Below are positions 43,737 through 53,746 of a stretch of DNA of 64,000 bases, one piece after another; the stretch's first letter is position 1, and every line of letters starts with the position of its first letter. This DNA is from DASXKD01 sp963703605. Its GTDB lineage: Bacteria > Actinomycetota > Actinomycetes > Streptosporangiales > Streptosporangiaceae. The stretch is taken from NCBI GenBank assembly GCA_963703605.1, contig CAVPFC010000060.1, positions 1-64,000 of the forward strand, written 5' to 3'. Below the pieces are notes generated by a model. It did not search any database and was not told the DNA's origin. It saw only the letters and a program-made list of their open reading frames with translations. Position numbers and translations under genes: made by a program.

Positions 43737-43800
43737 GAGGCGGTGTCCGATCGGGGCAGAGGTGTTCGTAGTAGGGGTGAGTGGCCGCCCACGAGGGGCG
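43737..43800 (+). promoter_or_regulatory. Duplicated promoter-like segment, copy 2 (before the YCII gene)
   Basis: Second copy of the segment described at 43451. TGTCCGA (-35-like) and TTCGTAG (-10-like) lie in front of the YCII/ECF42 operon, 26 bases before its ribosome-binding site (AGGAG at 43812). The position suits autoregulation by the ECF42 sigma factor, whose known promoters have a TGTCGA-type -35. The match is approximate. Confidence 0.5.
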
Positions 43801-43825
43801 CCCCGACCACAGGAGATGATCCGAG

Positions 43826-44149
43826 ATGCAGTACCTGGTTTCCGTGATCGACGACACGGCCGGCCTCGCCACCCCGGACGAGATGGCGGCCATCGACGTG
43901 TTCAACGACCGGCTCAAGGCGGATGGTCAGTGGGTGTTCGCCGGTGGCCTCGGGACGCCCGACGCGGCGACCGTCGTCGACAACCGGGGCGAGGAGGCGA
44001 TGTTCAGCGACGGGCCCTTCCTCGAGTCGAAGGAGCATCTCGCCGGCTTCTGGATTATCGAGGCCGCCGACCTCGACGTGGCGCTCAGGCTCGCCGCCGA
44101 TGGCTCGAAGGCCTGCAACCGGAAGATCGAGGTGCGGCCGTTCCTGTGA
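43826..44149 (+). CDS. YCII-related (DGPF domain) protein
   Basis: 107 residues. It has the YCII/DGPF fold with the diagnostic MFSDGPFLESKEHLAGFWII. These small proteins are almost always encoded next to ECF42 sigma factors and are thought to be the signal-sensing or effector partner; their chemistry is not established. AGGAG precedes the ATG. The stop overlaps the sigma-factor start (GTGA). Confidence 0.85.
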   Translation: MQYLVSVIDDTAGLATPDEMAAIDVFNDRLKADGQWVFAGGLGTPDAATVVDNRGEEAMFSDGPFLESKEHLAGFWIIEAADLDVALRLAADGSKACNRKIEVRPFL

Positions 44150-45378
44150 ACACGGTCGACATGCGGGAGGCGATCACCCGGGCCCACCACGAGGAGTGGG
44201 CGCGGGTGATCGCCTCCTTGACCAGGCGTTTCGGTGACCTTGACATCGCGGAGGAGGCCGCGGCCGAGGCGTTCGCGGCCGCCGTCGAGCGGTGGCCGGC
44301 CGACGGCGTGCCCCCCAACCCCGGCGCCTGGCTGACCACCACCGCCAACCGCAGGGCCATCGACCGGATCCGGCGCGAGAACAAGCGCGGCGACAAACAG
44401 CAGGAGGCTCAGCTGTTGTACGACGACGACCCGCCCGAGCCTCGCAGCGCCATCGACGACGAGCGGCTCCGGCTGATCTTCACCTGCTGTCACCCGGCGC
44501 TCGCGCTGGAGACGCGCGTGGCGCTGACGCTGCGCATGGTCGGTGGCCTGACCGTGCCCGAGATCGCCCGTGCCCTCCTGGTGCAGGAGACCACCGTGGC
44601 GCGGCGGATCACCCGTGCGAAGGCCAAGATCAAGGCGGCTCGCATCCCGTATCGGCTGCCGTCCGTGGAGGATCTCCCGGCACGGGTCTCCGGCGTACTC
44701 ACCGTCCTCTTCCTCGTCTTCAACGAGGGCTACCTGGCGACCGGCCCCGACACCGATCCCGTACGACACGATCTGACCGCTGAGGCGATCCGGCTCGCTC
44801 GCCTGATCCGTGCCCTCATGCCGGACGACGGTGAGGTGGCCGGGCTGCTGGCGCTGATGCTCCTCACCGAGGCCCGCCGCACCGCCCGGGTCTCGGCAAG
44901 CGGCGAACTGGTCACCCTCGACGAGCAGGACCGTGGGGCCTGGGACGTGGCGCTGGTCGCCGAGGGTCACCGGCTAGTGCGCGAGCGCCTGGCCGCCGGT
45001 GTGGCTCCGGGTCGCTACCAGATCCTCGCGGCCATCAGCGCCGTGCACACCTCCGCCTGCGACGTACGCGACACCGACTGGTCGCAGGTCGTCGCCCTCT
45101 ACGACCAGCTCGTCCGCCTCGATCCCTCGCCGATCATCGCCCTCAACCGCGCCATCGCGGTCGCCGAACTGGACGGCCCGGAGGTGGCACTGGCGGCCGT
45201 CGACCGGCTCGAAGACAAGCTGGCCGGCTATCACGCCTACCATGCGACCCGCGCCGACCTGCTGCGCCGGCTGGGCCGCAGTCAGAAGTCGCGCGCGGCG
45301 TACGACAAGGCCATCGAGCTGGCGGGCAACACCGCCGAGACTGCCTACCTGACCCGCCGCCGCGACCAACTGGGGTAG
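44146..45378 (+). CDS. ECF42-group RNA polymerase sigma factor
   Basis: 410 residues. Sigma region 2 (HHEEWARVIASLTRRFGDLD, WLTTTANRRAIDRIRRENKR) and region 4 (GGLTVPEIARALLVQETTVA) are followed by a long C-terminal helical domain of about 220 residues (VLFLVFNEGYLATG, ALNRAIAVAELDGPEVALAA, TPR-like). Sigma2-sigma4 plus a TPR-like extension and an upstream DGPF gene define the ECF42 group, which works without a classical anti-sigma factor. The start is GTG 44146, coupled to the YCII gene. Confidence 0.9.
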   Translation: MNTVDMREAITRAHHEEWARVIASLTRRFGDLDIAEEAAAEAFAAAVERWPADGVPPNPGAWLTTTANRRAIDRIRRENKRGDKQQEAQLLYDDDPPEPRSAIDDERLRLIFTCCHPALALETRVALTLRMVGGLTVPEIARALLVQETTVARRITRAKAKIKAARIPYRLPSVEDLPARVSGVLTVLFLVFNEGYLATGPDTDPVRHDLTAEAIRLARLIRALMPDDGEVAGLLALMLLTEARRTARVSASGELVTLDEQDRGAWDVALVAEGHRLVRERLAAGVAPGRYQILAAISAVHTSACDVRDTDWSQVVALYDQLVRLDPSPIIALNRAIAVAELDGPEVALAAVDRLEDKLAGYHAYHATRADLLRRLGRSQKSRAAYDKAIELAGNTAETAYLTRRRDQLG

Positions 45379-45434
45379 CGCCTAGGGCCAAAAATCAATA
45401 GGTCTTGCCGACGGTTTTGTCCGCGGGTTAAGCA

Positions 45435-45848
45435 TCATGGTCTGGCGTCGAATGCGCTATATATCCACGAGCACAACTGGGCCGAGGGTGCGTATATGGC
45501 CAGCTCGCGCTCCAGCTCAGAGCGCTTACGGTCTGCGTCAGGGTTGGCAGGCACTAGCAGGGCGGACCCGAGGAACCAGATTCCGGGGAGGATAAGCGCG
45601 CCCCACGCGCCGCTGCGCAGTATGAGGCCAACCATCGTGAGCACCCCCCCGGCCAGCAGGGGCCGCCAGCGGGGGCGCGCGGCGCGTGCTAGCCGCCTCA
45701 GGCCGATAACCGTGAGCAGCGCGCCAGTACGGACAAACCCGTGGATCGGCCTAGTGCGTACGAGCCGTGCGCGATGTGCCCAGGTCGCCTCGTTCTGCAG
45801 ATCCCTGGTGTGCTGTTCCGCCAGGACCCGCGAGATATAGGGATACAT
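45435..45848 (-). CDS. Hypothetical membrane protein
   Basis: 137 residues from ATG 45848 (MYPYISRVLAEQHTRDLQNE) with AGGAGG eight bases upstream; ATG 45851 is also possible. The soluble N-terminus of about 35 residues is followed by two or three membrane segments (GALLTVIGLRRLARAA, LLAGGVLTMVGLILRSG, LILPGIWFLGSALLVPA) and a short tail. The opening MYPYISRVLAEQHTRDLQ recurs in many actinobacterial small membrane proteins. Function unknown. Confidence 0.7.
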   Translation of the reverse strand: MYPYISRVLAEQHTRDLQNEATWAHRARLVRTRPIHGFVRTGALLTVIGLRRLARAARPRWRPLLAGGVLTMVGLILRSGAWGALILPGIWFLGSALLVPANPDADRKRSELERELAIYAPSAQLCSWIYSAFDARP

Positions 45849-45851
45849 CAC

Positions 45852-46788
45852 GACCTCCTCGATGCGGGCCCCTTTGCCCGCACCATCAAGGTTCGCGGTA
45901 AGGCCAGCGCCCCCGCATCGGGCAGAAGCCTTATCTCCTGGCCAGCGCAGGGCCTAAGACAAGGTCAGCCGGGGTCTGGCGGTGCTTATCCGGGCCGCAC
46001 GTGGCCGTCGCTGGTTGCCCAGGGCGTTTCACCGCAGCGGCACGGCCTTTGACCTGGGTGGGGCTACGCGGTTGGTTACTCGCGTGCCTGATACCGTCGG
46101 CTGTAAGCGTAGGGAGCGAGCGTCTACAACAATTTCAACCCGCCTAACACACCTGATCAGCTGGTGGATGCGGCCAAGCTCCACGCCCAAGACGTGCAGC
46201 GCGGAAGGCAGCGCGCCCAGCCCGGCAAGTCCAGGAAGCCAGCCCGGGTACGGCTCATCCTGCGGCGAATCTTGGGCCGCGAGAATCGGCCCGCATCACC
46301 CTAGATGAGCTGCGCGAGATCATCCGTGACTATGAAGATGGTCAGGTCACCAGCGGTAACGGCTACAACGTCGCGCACGCTATCCGAGACCGGCTCCAAT
46401 TCGGCTGCTCGGGCGGAGCGACGGCACTGTAACCAAGTGCACAATCTTGGCTAACACACACATCATCAGCCCAGGCCCCGGGAATGGCAGACAGATGCAG
46501 CTCATTGACCCTGCTTCCAACCGGCTCCGCTTCTACGAGCCTGCACCAGCCAGCTAAGGCTCCGCACCAGCACAGCGTGGGCGGCCCGGTCGCCTTGTCC
46601 GTGAGTACCCCAGGAGACCTACCCATCGGGCACATAGCGGGCACGGGACAGGGTGGGCGTACGCTTGAGGTCTGGACTGTGCCTGTGCGCTGACGTTGGC
46701 GGGCATCACGAGCCCGGGACCAGCAGGCGGAGCACAAGCGGCCAGCCTGGCTCGCCATGGCTCTTCCATGAAGTAAGGGAAGGTGAGA
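45852..46788. other. Gene-poor region with possible gene remnants
   Basis: About 0.9 kb without a confident gene. Two short stretches look coding by composition but lack starts. At 46120-46303 a plus-strand frame reads NTPDQLVDAAKLHAQDVQRG and ends ILGRENRPASP. At 46300-46430 another reads LDELREIIRDYEDGQVTSGN. They overlap little and are in different frames. Lower GC than the flanks and broken frames suggest decayed or transferred DNA. No transposase or terminal inverted repeats seen. Confidence 0.45.
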
Positions 46789-46932
46789 ATGGTGAAGACC
46801 AGGCTTGCCCAGTGGCTTAGCCGGTGGCGTGAGCGCCGTCTGGCTCGCGAGCAGACAAAGCAGACATCGGCAGCACGTCAGGCAAATCGTGCCGCAGAAG
46901 GCAAGCGGTATCACTCCACGGGCCAATTCTAA
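46789..46932 (+). CDS. Small basic protein
   Basis: 47 codons from ATG 46789 to TAA, preceded by GGAAGG at good spacing. Strongly basic and helical: MVKTRLAQWLSRWRERRLAR, then EQTKQTSAARQANRAAEGKR. Could bind nucleic acid or membrane lipid; no family recognised. It is the only credible gene in an otherwise gene-poor 1.2 kb. TAA stops are rare in this window. Confidence 0.5.
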   Translation: MVKTRLAQWLSRWRERRLAREQTKQTSAARQANRAAEGKRYHSTGQF

Positions 46933-47043
46933 GAGACGAGTCGAGATAAGCACGTCCTCCTGATACGCGCCGGATTTGCCGTGGAAGATCAGCTTCAAGG
47001 GTGGCGCTTGCGCCATCGCCGCAGGCGACGCGTCCTTGGGTGG

Positions 47044-47117
47044 TGGGGCTACGTGGACTTGAACCACGGACCTCTTCCTTATCAGGGAAGCGCTCTAACC
47101 GGCTGAGCTATAGCCCC
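47044..47117 (-). tRNA. tRNA-Ile (anticodon GAT)
   Basis: The minus strand folds as a 74-nt tRNA. Acceptor GGGGCTA pairs with TAGCCCC. The D arm has GCTCAGCCGGTTAGAGC, the anticodon arm CTTCC-CTGATAA-GGAAG has anticodon GAT, and the T arm has GGTTCAAGTCC. CCA is encoded (47043-47041), unlike the tRNA-Ala at 14937. It follows the DUF3566 gene as in many actinobacteria. Confidence 0.97.
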
Positions 47118-47204
47118 TCTGGTCCGGCGGCGCTCACGGGCTGGGGCGCAAGGGCCCTGGGAGCACGCCGCCGGGCAAGGTTACCGCATGGGCGACTGAG
47201 ATGC

Positions 47205-48329
47205 TTACTCGGTCTCCTTGAGGGTGATCTCGATTCCGCCACCGAGGTGCGTGACCAGGTTGTAGACCACGGCGCCGAGGGTGGACAGGGCGGTGATGAG
47301 CACCACGTCGACGGCGCCGATGAGCATCGTGTAGCCGAGGACGCGGGTGCCCGATGTCCACTTGGTGAGGTCGACGCCGGCCGATCCCTGGCTGGAGGTG
47401 ACGCTGGCGAGGGTCTTCTGGAGCGAGGCGAAGACGCCGATGCTGGACAGGGCGTAGTAGAGCAACGCCACGGCGACGAACAGCACGATCCAGGCGACCA
47501 GGGAGATCAGGAAGCTGAACTTCATGACCGACCACGGCTCAAGACGCGCCACGACCAGGTTGGCGCGGCGGGGCCCCGTGGCGGCCTGGCGCCCCTTGGC
47601 CGACGGTGCGACGACCGGGGAACTCACCGGCGGGGTTGGCGGCGGGCTGACCGGCGGCGGCGGATACGCGTAGGTGGTGGTGCCGACGCGTGGCGCGCTC
47701 AGGCTGCCGGGCTCCGGGCCGGAGGCCGTGGGGGTTTCGGGGAACGGGGGAGGGTACGGCGCCGTGTAACTGTCGCCGCCGCCGCCCAGGCCGTTATCCG
47801 GCAGGCCCGCGCTCAGCACGCTGCTGCCGCTGAACCCGCCATCCGAGATGGCCGCGCCCGCCGCGCTGTCGCCGAACCTGCTTGGCGGCGGGTCGTCATC
47901 CGCGAGCTCGGTCTCCGGCTCGCTGCTGAACCCGGGCTCCGGCAGGCCCACCGTAACGCCGCTGCTGAACCTGCTGCCGGCCAGATCGTCGCCGGGTGGC
48001 GGCGGGGCCGGGGGCTGCTCGTAGCCGGCGCCGGGCAGATCGTGGAACGGGGGCTTCGTCGGCTCTTCGAACGGTCCCCGGGACTCGTAGGGCCCCTCCT
48101 GCGGGTAGGAGTCCTGCGCGTAAGAGTAGGAGTCGTCGCGGGTGTAGGCGTATGAGCCATCGCGCCCGTTGCCGTTGGAAAACTCCTCGGCGGTGCTGTC
48201 CGCCGGTGCTGTTTCGTCCTGAAGCGCGTGAGCGTCGTCCGACGCTGGGGCCTCATCGGCCTCGGGGTCTGCGGCTGGCGGTGCAGCCCCCTGAGGCAGC
48301 CACGATGGTGGCTCCACGCGGTGATCCAC
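47205..48329 (-). CDS. DUF3566 domain membrane protein
   Basis: 374 residues. The first 240 are Pro/Ser/Gly/Tyr-rich and disordered. The C-terminal DUF3566 domain reads ANLVVARLEPWSVMKFSFLI, with two membrane helices (LISLVAWIVLFVAVALLYYA and LIGAVDVVLITALSTLGAVV) and the end NLVTHLGGGIEITLKETE. GTG 48329 has AAGGAGG five bases upstream. The gene is conserved between gyrA and tRNA-Ile across actinobacteria. Function unknown; location at the membrane with a long cytoplasmic tail suggests a scaffold. Confidence 0.88.
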   Translation of the reverse strand: MDHRVEPPSWLPQGAAPPAADPEADEAPASDDAHALQDETAPADSTAEEFSNGNGRDGSYAYTRDDSYSYAQDSYPQEGPYESRGPFEEPTKPPFHDLPGAGYEQPPAPPPPGDDLAGSRFSSGVTVGLPEPGFSSEPETELADDDPPPSRFGDSAAGAAISDGGFSGSSVLSAGLPDNGLGGGGDSYTAPYPPPFPETPTASGPEPGSLSAPRVGTTTYAYPPPPVSPPPTPPVSSPVVAPSAKGRQAATGPRRANLVVARLEPWSVMKFSFLISLVAWIVLFVAVALLYYALSSIGVFASLQKTLASVTSSQGSAGVDLTKWTSGTRVLGYTMLIGAVDVVLITALSTLGAVVYNLVTHLGGGIEITLKETE

Positions 48330-48425
48330 GCCGTCCTCCTTGGGGAAGCTCCTCAGTCGAGCTTATCCGGCCACACTACCGGCCCCCGTGCACACGACAG
48401 GCCGGTACTTCTATGACGTCTAGGA

Positions 48426-48448
48426 CCCCGGTTCCGTTGCACCCGGGG
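48426..48448 (-). terminator. Hairpin directly after gyrA
   Basis: CCCCGG and CCGGGG (six-base stem, 11-base loop) lie within two bases of the gyrA stop. There is no T-tract. It could act as a weak terminator or protect the gyrA 3' end. Confidence 0.35.
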
Positions 48449-48449
48449 C

Positions 48450-51071
48450 TCAGCCGTCTCCCTCCTCGGGCCGCGCGGGCCCGCCGTCTGTGTCCTGCCC
48501 CGCATCGGGGCTGCTATCCATGTCCGCCTCGGGAGCCGCCGGATCCTCCGGCCCGGCGTCGGTCTCGGCGTCCGTCTCGCCTTCGTCGGCCTCCGTGCCC
48601 GGCCCGGCCTCGGCGTTGCGGGCGACCGCCACGACGCTGTCGCCGGGCGCGAGGTTCATCAGCCGTACGCCCATCGTCTGCCTGCCGGAGATCTTCACCT
48701 CGGCGGCGGACGTCCTGATCACCCCGCCGGCGGACGTGATGGCGAACACCTCGTCCTCCGGCGCAACCATGAGCGCGCCGACCAGCTCGCCGCGGTCGTC
48801 GACGATCCGCGCCGTCACCACGCCCATGCCGCCGCGGCCCTTGACCGGGTACTGGTCGGCCGGGGTGCGCTTGGCGTAGCCGCCCGCGGTCGCGACGAGC
48901 ACGTCCGCGCCGTCCCGGACCACGTACATGCCGAGCAGCTCGTCGCCGTCGGCGAACCGCATGCCGATGACACCGGAGGTGTCCCGGCCCATCGGCCGCA
49001 GCGCCTCGTCGGTCGCGTGGAACCGCAGCGCCTGCGCGTGCTTGCTGACCAGCAGGAGGTCCTGGTCGGGCGACACCAGCCGGGCCGCGATCACCTCGTC
49101 GTCCTCACGCAGGTTGATCGCGATGATCCCGCCGGTGCGGGGCGAGTCGAAGGCGGTGAGCCGCGACTTCTTCACCAGGCCGCCCTTGGTCGCCAGCACC
49201 AGGTACGGCGCGACCGTGTAGTCCCGCAGCGCGAGCACCTCGGCGATGCGCTCGTCCGGCTGGAACGCGAGCAAGTTCGCGACGTGCTGGCCGCGGGCGT
49301 CCCGCCCCGTGTCGGGCAGCTCGTAGCCCTTGGCCCGGTAGACCCGGCCCTTGTTGGTGAAGAACAGGATCCAGTCGTGCGTCGAGGTGACGAAGAAGTG
49401 GTCGACGATGTCGTCTGTGCGGAGCTGCGCACCGCGCACGCCCTTGCCGCCGCGGCGCTGCGCCCGGTACTCGGCGGTCTTCGTGCGCTTGGCGTAGCCG
49501 CCGCGGGTGATCGTGACGACCACGTCTTCCTCGGCGATGAGGTCGGCCTCGGACACCTCGCCGTCCCAGGCGATGAGCTCCGTGCGCCGCTCGTCACCGT
49601 ACTTGCTGACGATCTCGCCAAGCTCGGTGCCGACGATTTCCCGCTGCCGCTCGGGCGAGGCCAGGATCGCCTGGTACTCGGCGATCTCCGCCATCCGCTC
49701 GTTGTACTCGTCCGTGAGCGCCTGCCGCTCCAGGGCGGCCAGCCTGCGCAGCTGCATGTCGAGGATCGCGCGGGCCTGGATCTCGTCGATCTCCAGCAGG
49801 TCCATCAGGCCCTGCTGCGCGTCCGCGGCCGAGGCGCTGGCCCTGATCAGCGCGATGACCTCGTCGATCCGGTCGATCGCCCGGAGCAGCGCGCGCAGGA
49901 TGTGCGCCCGCTCCTCGGCCTTGCGCAGCAGGAAGCGGGTGCGCCGGACGATCACCTCGATCTGGTGGGTGACCCAGTGCCGGATGAGCTGGTCCAGCCG
50001 CAGCGTCCGCGGCACGCCGTCGACCAGGGCCAGCATGTTCGCGCCGAACGTCTCCTGGAGCTGGGTGTGCTTGTAGAGGTTGTTCAGCACCACCTTGGCG
50101 ACCGCGTCCCGCTTCATCACGATCACCAGCCGCTGACCGGTCCGGTCGCTGGTCTCGTCCCTGACGTCGGAGATGCCGCCGACCCGGCCGTCCTTCGCCA
50201 GCTCGTCGATCTTCTTGGCCAGGTTCTGCGGGTTGACCTGGTAGGGCAGCTCGGTGACGACCAGGTTGGTCCGCCCCCGGGAGTCCTCCTCCACCTCGAC
50301 CACGGCGCGCATCGTGATCGACCCGCGGCCGGTGCGGTAGGCCTCCTGAATGCCGCGGCGGCCGACGATCAGCCCGCGGGTGGGGAAGTCCGGTCCCTTG
50401 ACGCGATCGATCAGCGCCTCGAGCAACTCTTCGTCGGAGGCATCGAAATTATCCAGGTACCACTGGACCCCGGCGGCCACCTCGCGCAGGTTGTGCGGCG
50501 GGATCTTGGTGGCCATGCCGACCGCGATCCCCTCGGAGCCGTTGATCAGCAGGTTGGGGAACCGGCTCGGCAGCACAACCGGCTCCGCGGACCGGCCGTC
50601 GTAGTTGGGCCGGAAATCGACGGTCTCCTTGTCGATGTCCCGCAGCATCTCCATGGCGAGCGGGGCGAGCCGGCACTCGGTGTAGCGCATCGCCGCCGGC
50701 GGGTCGTCGCCCGGGGAACCGAAGTTGCCCTGCGGGTCCACCAGCGGCATCCGCATCGCCCACGGCTGCGCGAGCCGGACCAGGGCGTCATAGATCGGGC
50801 TGTCGCCGTGCGGGTGGTAGGTGCCCATGATCTCGCCGACCGCGCGAGCACACTTCGAGTACCCGTTTTCCGGCCGGAACTGGCCGTCGTACATCGCGTA
50901 CAGGATGCGGACGTGCACGGGCTTGAGGCCGTCCCTGACGTCGGGCAGGGCGCGGCCCACGATCACCGACATCGCGTAGTCGATGTAGCTGCGCTGCATC
51001 TCGACCTGGATGTCGACGGGCTCGGTGCGATCGTGCCCGCCGGGCGGGGCCGGGACGTTCACGTCGGTCAC
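48450..51071 (-). CDS. gyrA: DNA gyrase subunit A
   Basis: 873 residues. The breakage-reunion domain contains YIDYAMSVIVGRALPDVRDG, YHPHGDSPIYDALVRLAQPW and the catalytic Tyr (about residue 127) in AAMRYTECRLAP. The C-terminal half holds the beta-pinwheel repeats with the GyrA box KTAEYRAQRRGGKGVRGA. An acidic tail of about 45 residues, rich in Glu/Asp/Pro, ends the protein. With GyrB it supercoils DNA. In the quinolone-resistance region Ser and Asp are at the usual positions (GDSPIYD). GTG start. The 82-bp gap to gyrB carries strong palindromes. Confidence 0.97.
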   Translation of the reverse strand: MTDVNVPAPPGGHDRTEPVDIQVEMQRSYIDYAMSVIVGRALPDVRDGLKPVHVRILYAMYDGQFRPENGYSKCARAVGEIMGTYHPHGDSPIYDALVRLAQPWAMRMPLVDPQGNFGSPGDDPPAAMRYTECRLAPLAMEMLRDIDKETVDFRPNYDGRSAEPVVLPSRFPNLLINGSEGIAVGMATKIPPHNLREVAAGVQWYLDNFDASDEELLEALIDRVKGPDFPTRGLIVGRRGIQEAYRTGRGSITMRAVVEVEEDSRGRTNLVVTELPYQVNPQNLAKKIDELAKDGRVGGISDVRDETSDRTGQRLVIVMKRDAVAKVVLNNLYKHTQLQETFGANMLALVDGVPRTLRLDQLIRHWVTHQIEVIVRRTRFLLRKAEERAHILRALLRAIDRIDEVIALIRASASAADAQQGLMDLLEIDEIQARAILDMQLRRLAALERQALTDEYNERMAEIAEYQAILASPERQREIVGTELGEIVSKYGDERRTELIAWDGEVSEADLIAEEDVVVTITRGGYAKRTKTAEYRAQRRGGKGVRGAQLRTDDIVDHFFVTSTHDWILFFTNKGRVYRAKGYELPDTGRDARGQHVANLLAFQPDERIAEVLALRDYTVAPYLVLATKGGLVKKSRLTAFDSPRTGGIIAINLREDDEVIAARLVSPDQDLLLVSKHAQALRFHATDEALRPMGRDTSGVIGMRFADGDELLGMYVVRDGADVLVATAGGYAKRTPADQYPVKGRGGMGVVTARIVDDRGELVGALMVAPEDEVFAITSAGGVIRTSAAEVKISGRQTMGVRLMNLAPGDSVVAVARNAEAGPGTEADEGETDAETDAGPEDPAAPEADMDSSPDAGQDTDGGPARPEEGDG

Positions 51072-51084
51072 TATGGAATCTCGC

Positions 51085-51148
51085 TTCCGTGATCACGGAA
51101 TAGCTGACTGCTGGGCCCCCGGTTCCGTGATCAGTTGTGCCGGGGGCC
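51085..51148 (-). promoter_or_regulatory. Two palindromes in the gyrB-gyrA spacer
   Basis: TTCCGTGATCACGGAA (51085-51100) is a perfect 16-bp palindrome 13 bases before the gyrA start. GGCCCCCGG (51114-51122) pairs perfectly with CCGGGGGCC (51140-51148), a nine-base GC stem just after the gyrB stop. Its 17-base loop contains TTCCGTGATCAG, a near copy of the first palindrome. The large hairpin could terminate or attenuate transcription between the two genes. The small one could mask the gyrA initiation region or bind a protein. Confidence 0.6.
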
Positions 51149-51153
51149 TCCGC

Positions 51154-53088
<1,935 letters not shown>

Positions 53089-53164
53089 GAACTAGCTCCT
53101 CCTGGAAGGGATGCGCCCGGGACATGCGCCGACCCCAGCGGCCTACCCGTCCCGGGCCGCGTCC

Positions 53165-53190
53165 CTTTTATTTTACCTGGTAAAGCCTTC
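53165..53190 (-). promoter_or_regulatory. Candidate gyrB promoter with palindrome
   Basis: On the minus strand TAAAAT (53175-53170) is a good -10 hexamer in an unusually AT-rich patch. It overlaps TTTACC-T-GGTAAA (53172-53184), a perfect inverted repeat. The patch lies between the DUF721 stop and the gyrB start. AT-rich -10 regions are typical of supercoiling-sensitive gyrase promoters. Confidence 0.45.
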
Positions 53191-53194
53191 TGGC

Positions 53195-53746
53195 TCAGCC
53201 GTAGTCGCCCTTATCGCCCGGCGTGCCGCGGACCCGCAGCGGGCCCATCCGGCGGGGCGGGGCCGGCCCGCGCACCACGACGCGGCTGACCGTGCCGTGA
53301 CCAAGATCCTCGTTCAGCCTGCGCACCAACGTTGCGGCGAGCAGCCGCACCTGAGTGGCCCAGACGGCGGAGTCGGCGACGACGGTCAGCTCCCCGTCGG
53401 CGAACCGGTCCGGGCGGGTGTGCGCGGCCACCTCCGCCCCGACAAGCTGGTCCCAGGTGCCGAACACCGAGCCGACCTTGGCGGCCAGCCGCCAGCCCTG
53501 GTCGGCCAGCAGCCCGTCCAGGGCGCTGCTCAGCGGCTGCGGGTCGTCGCGCCGGGCCCGGCCACCGCGACGGGGCTGGCGCGGCCCGGCCCGGCCCGGC
53601 GAGCGGGTTTGTTCCCCGTCGTCCGGCCCCGGCCCGGCAGGCTGCCTCGGCATCGGGGCGCCCTTGGCCCGCGCGTCGGCCTTCGCGGCCGCCAGCGCGT
53701 CCGCGGCGAGCCGGGCCCGCCGCTGCCAGTCACTCTCGTCCGGCAC
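53195..53746 (-). CDS. DUF721 / DciA-like protein
   Basis: 183 residues. A basic, low-complexity linker separates the N-terminal helix (WQRRARLAADALAAAKADAR) from the DUF721 domain (LLADQGWRLAAKVGSVFGTW, DQLVGAEVAAHTRPDRFADG, ELTVVADSAVWATQVRLLAA). DciA proteins load or regulate the replicative helicase in bacteria that lack DnaC. The position between recF and gyrB is standard for actinobacteria. It overlaps recF by 17 bases. Confidence 0.87.
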   Translation of the reverse strand: MPDESDWQRRARLAADALAAAKADARAKGAPMPRQPAGPGPDDGEQTRSPGRAGPRQPRRGGRARRDDPQPLSSALDGLLADQGWRLAAKVGSVFGTWDQLVGAEVAAHTRPDRFADGELTVVADSAVWATQVRLLAATLVRRLNEDLGHGTVSRVVVRGPAPPRRMGPLRVRGTPGDKGDYG

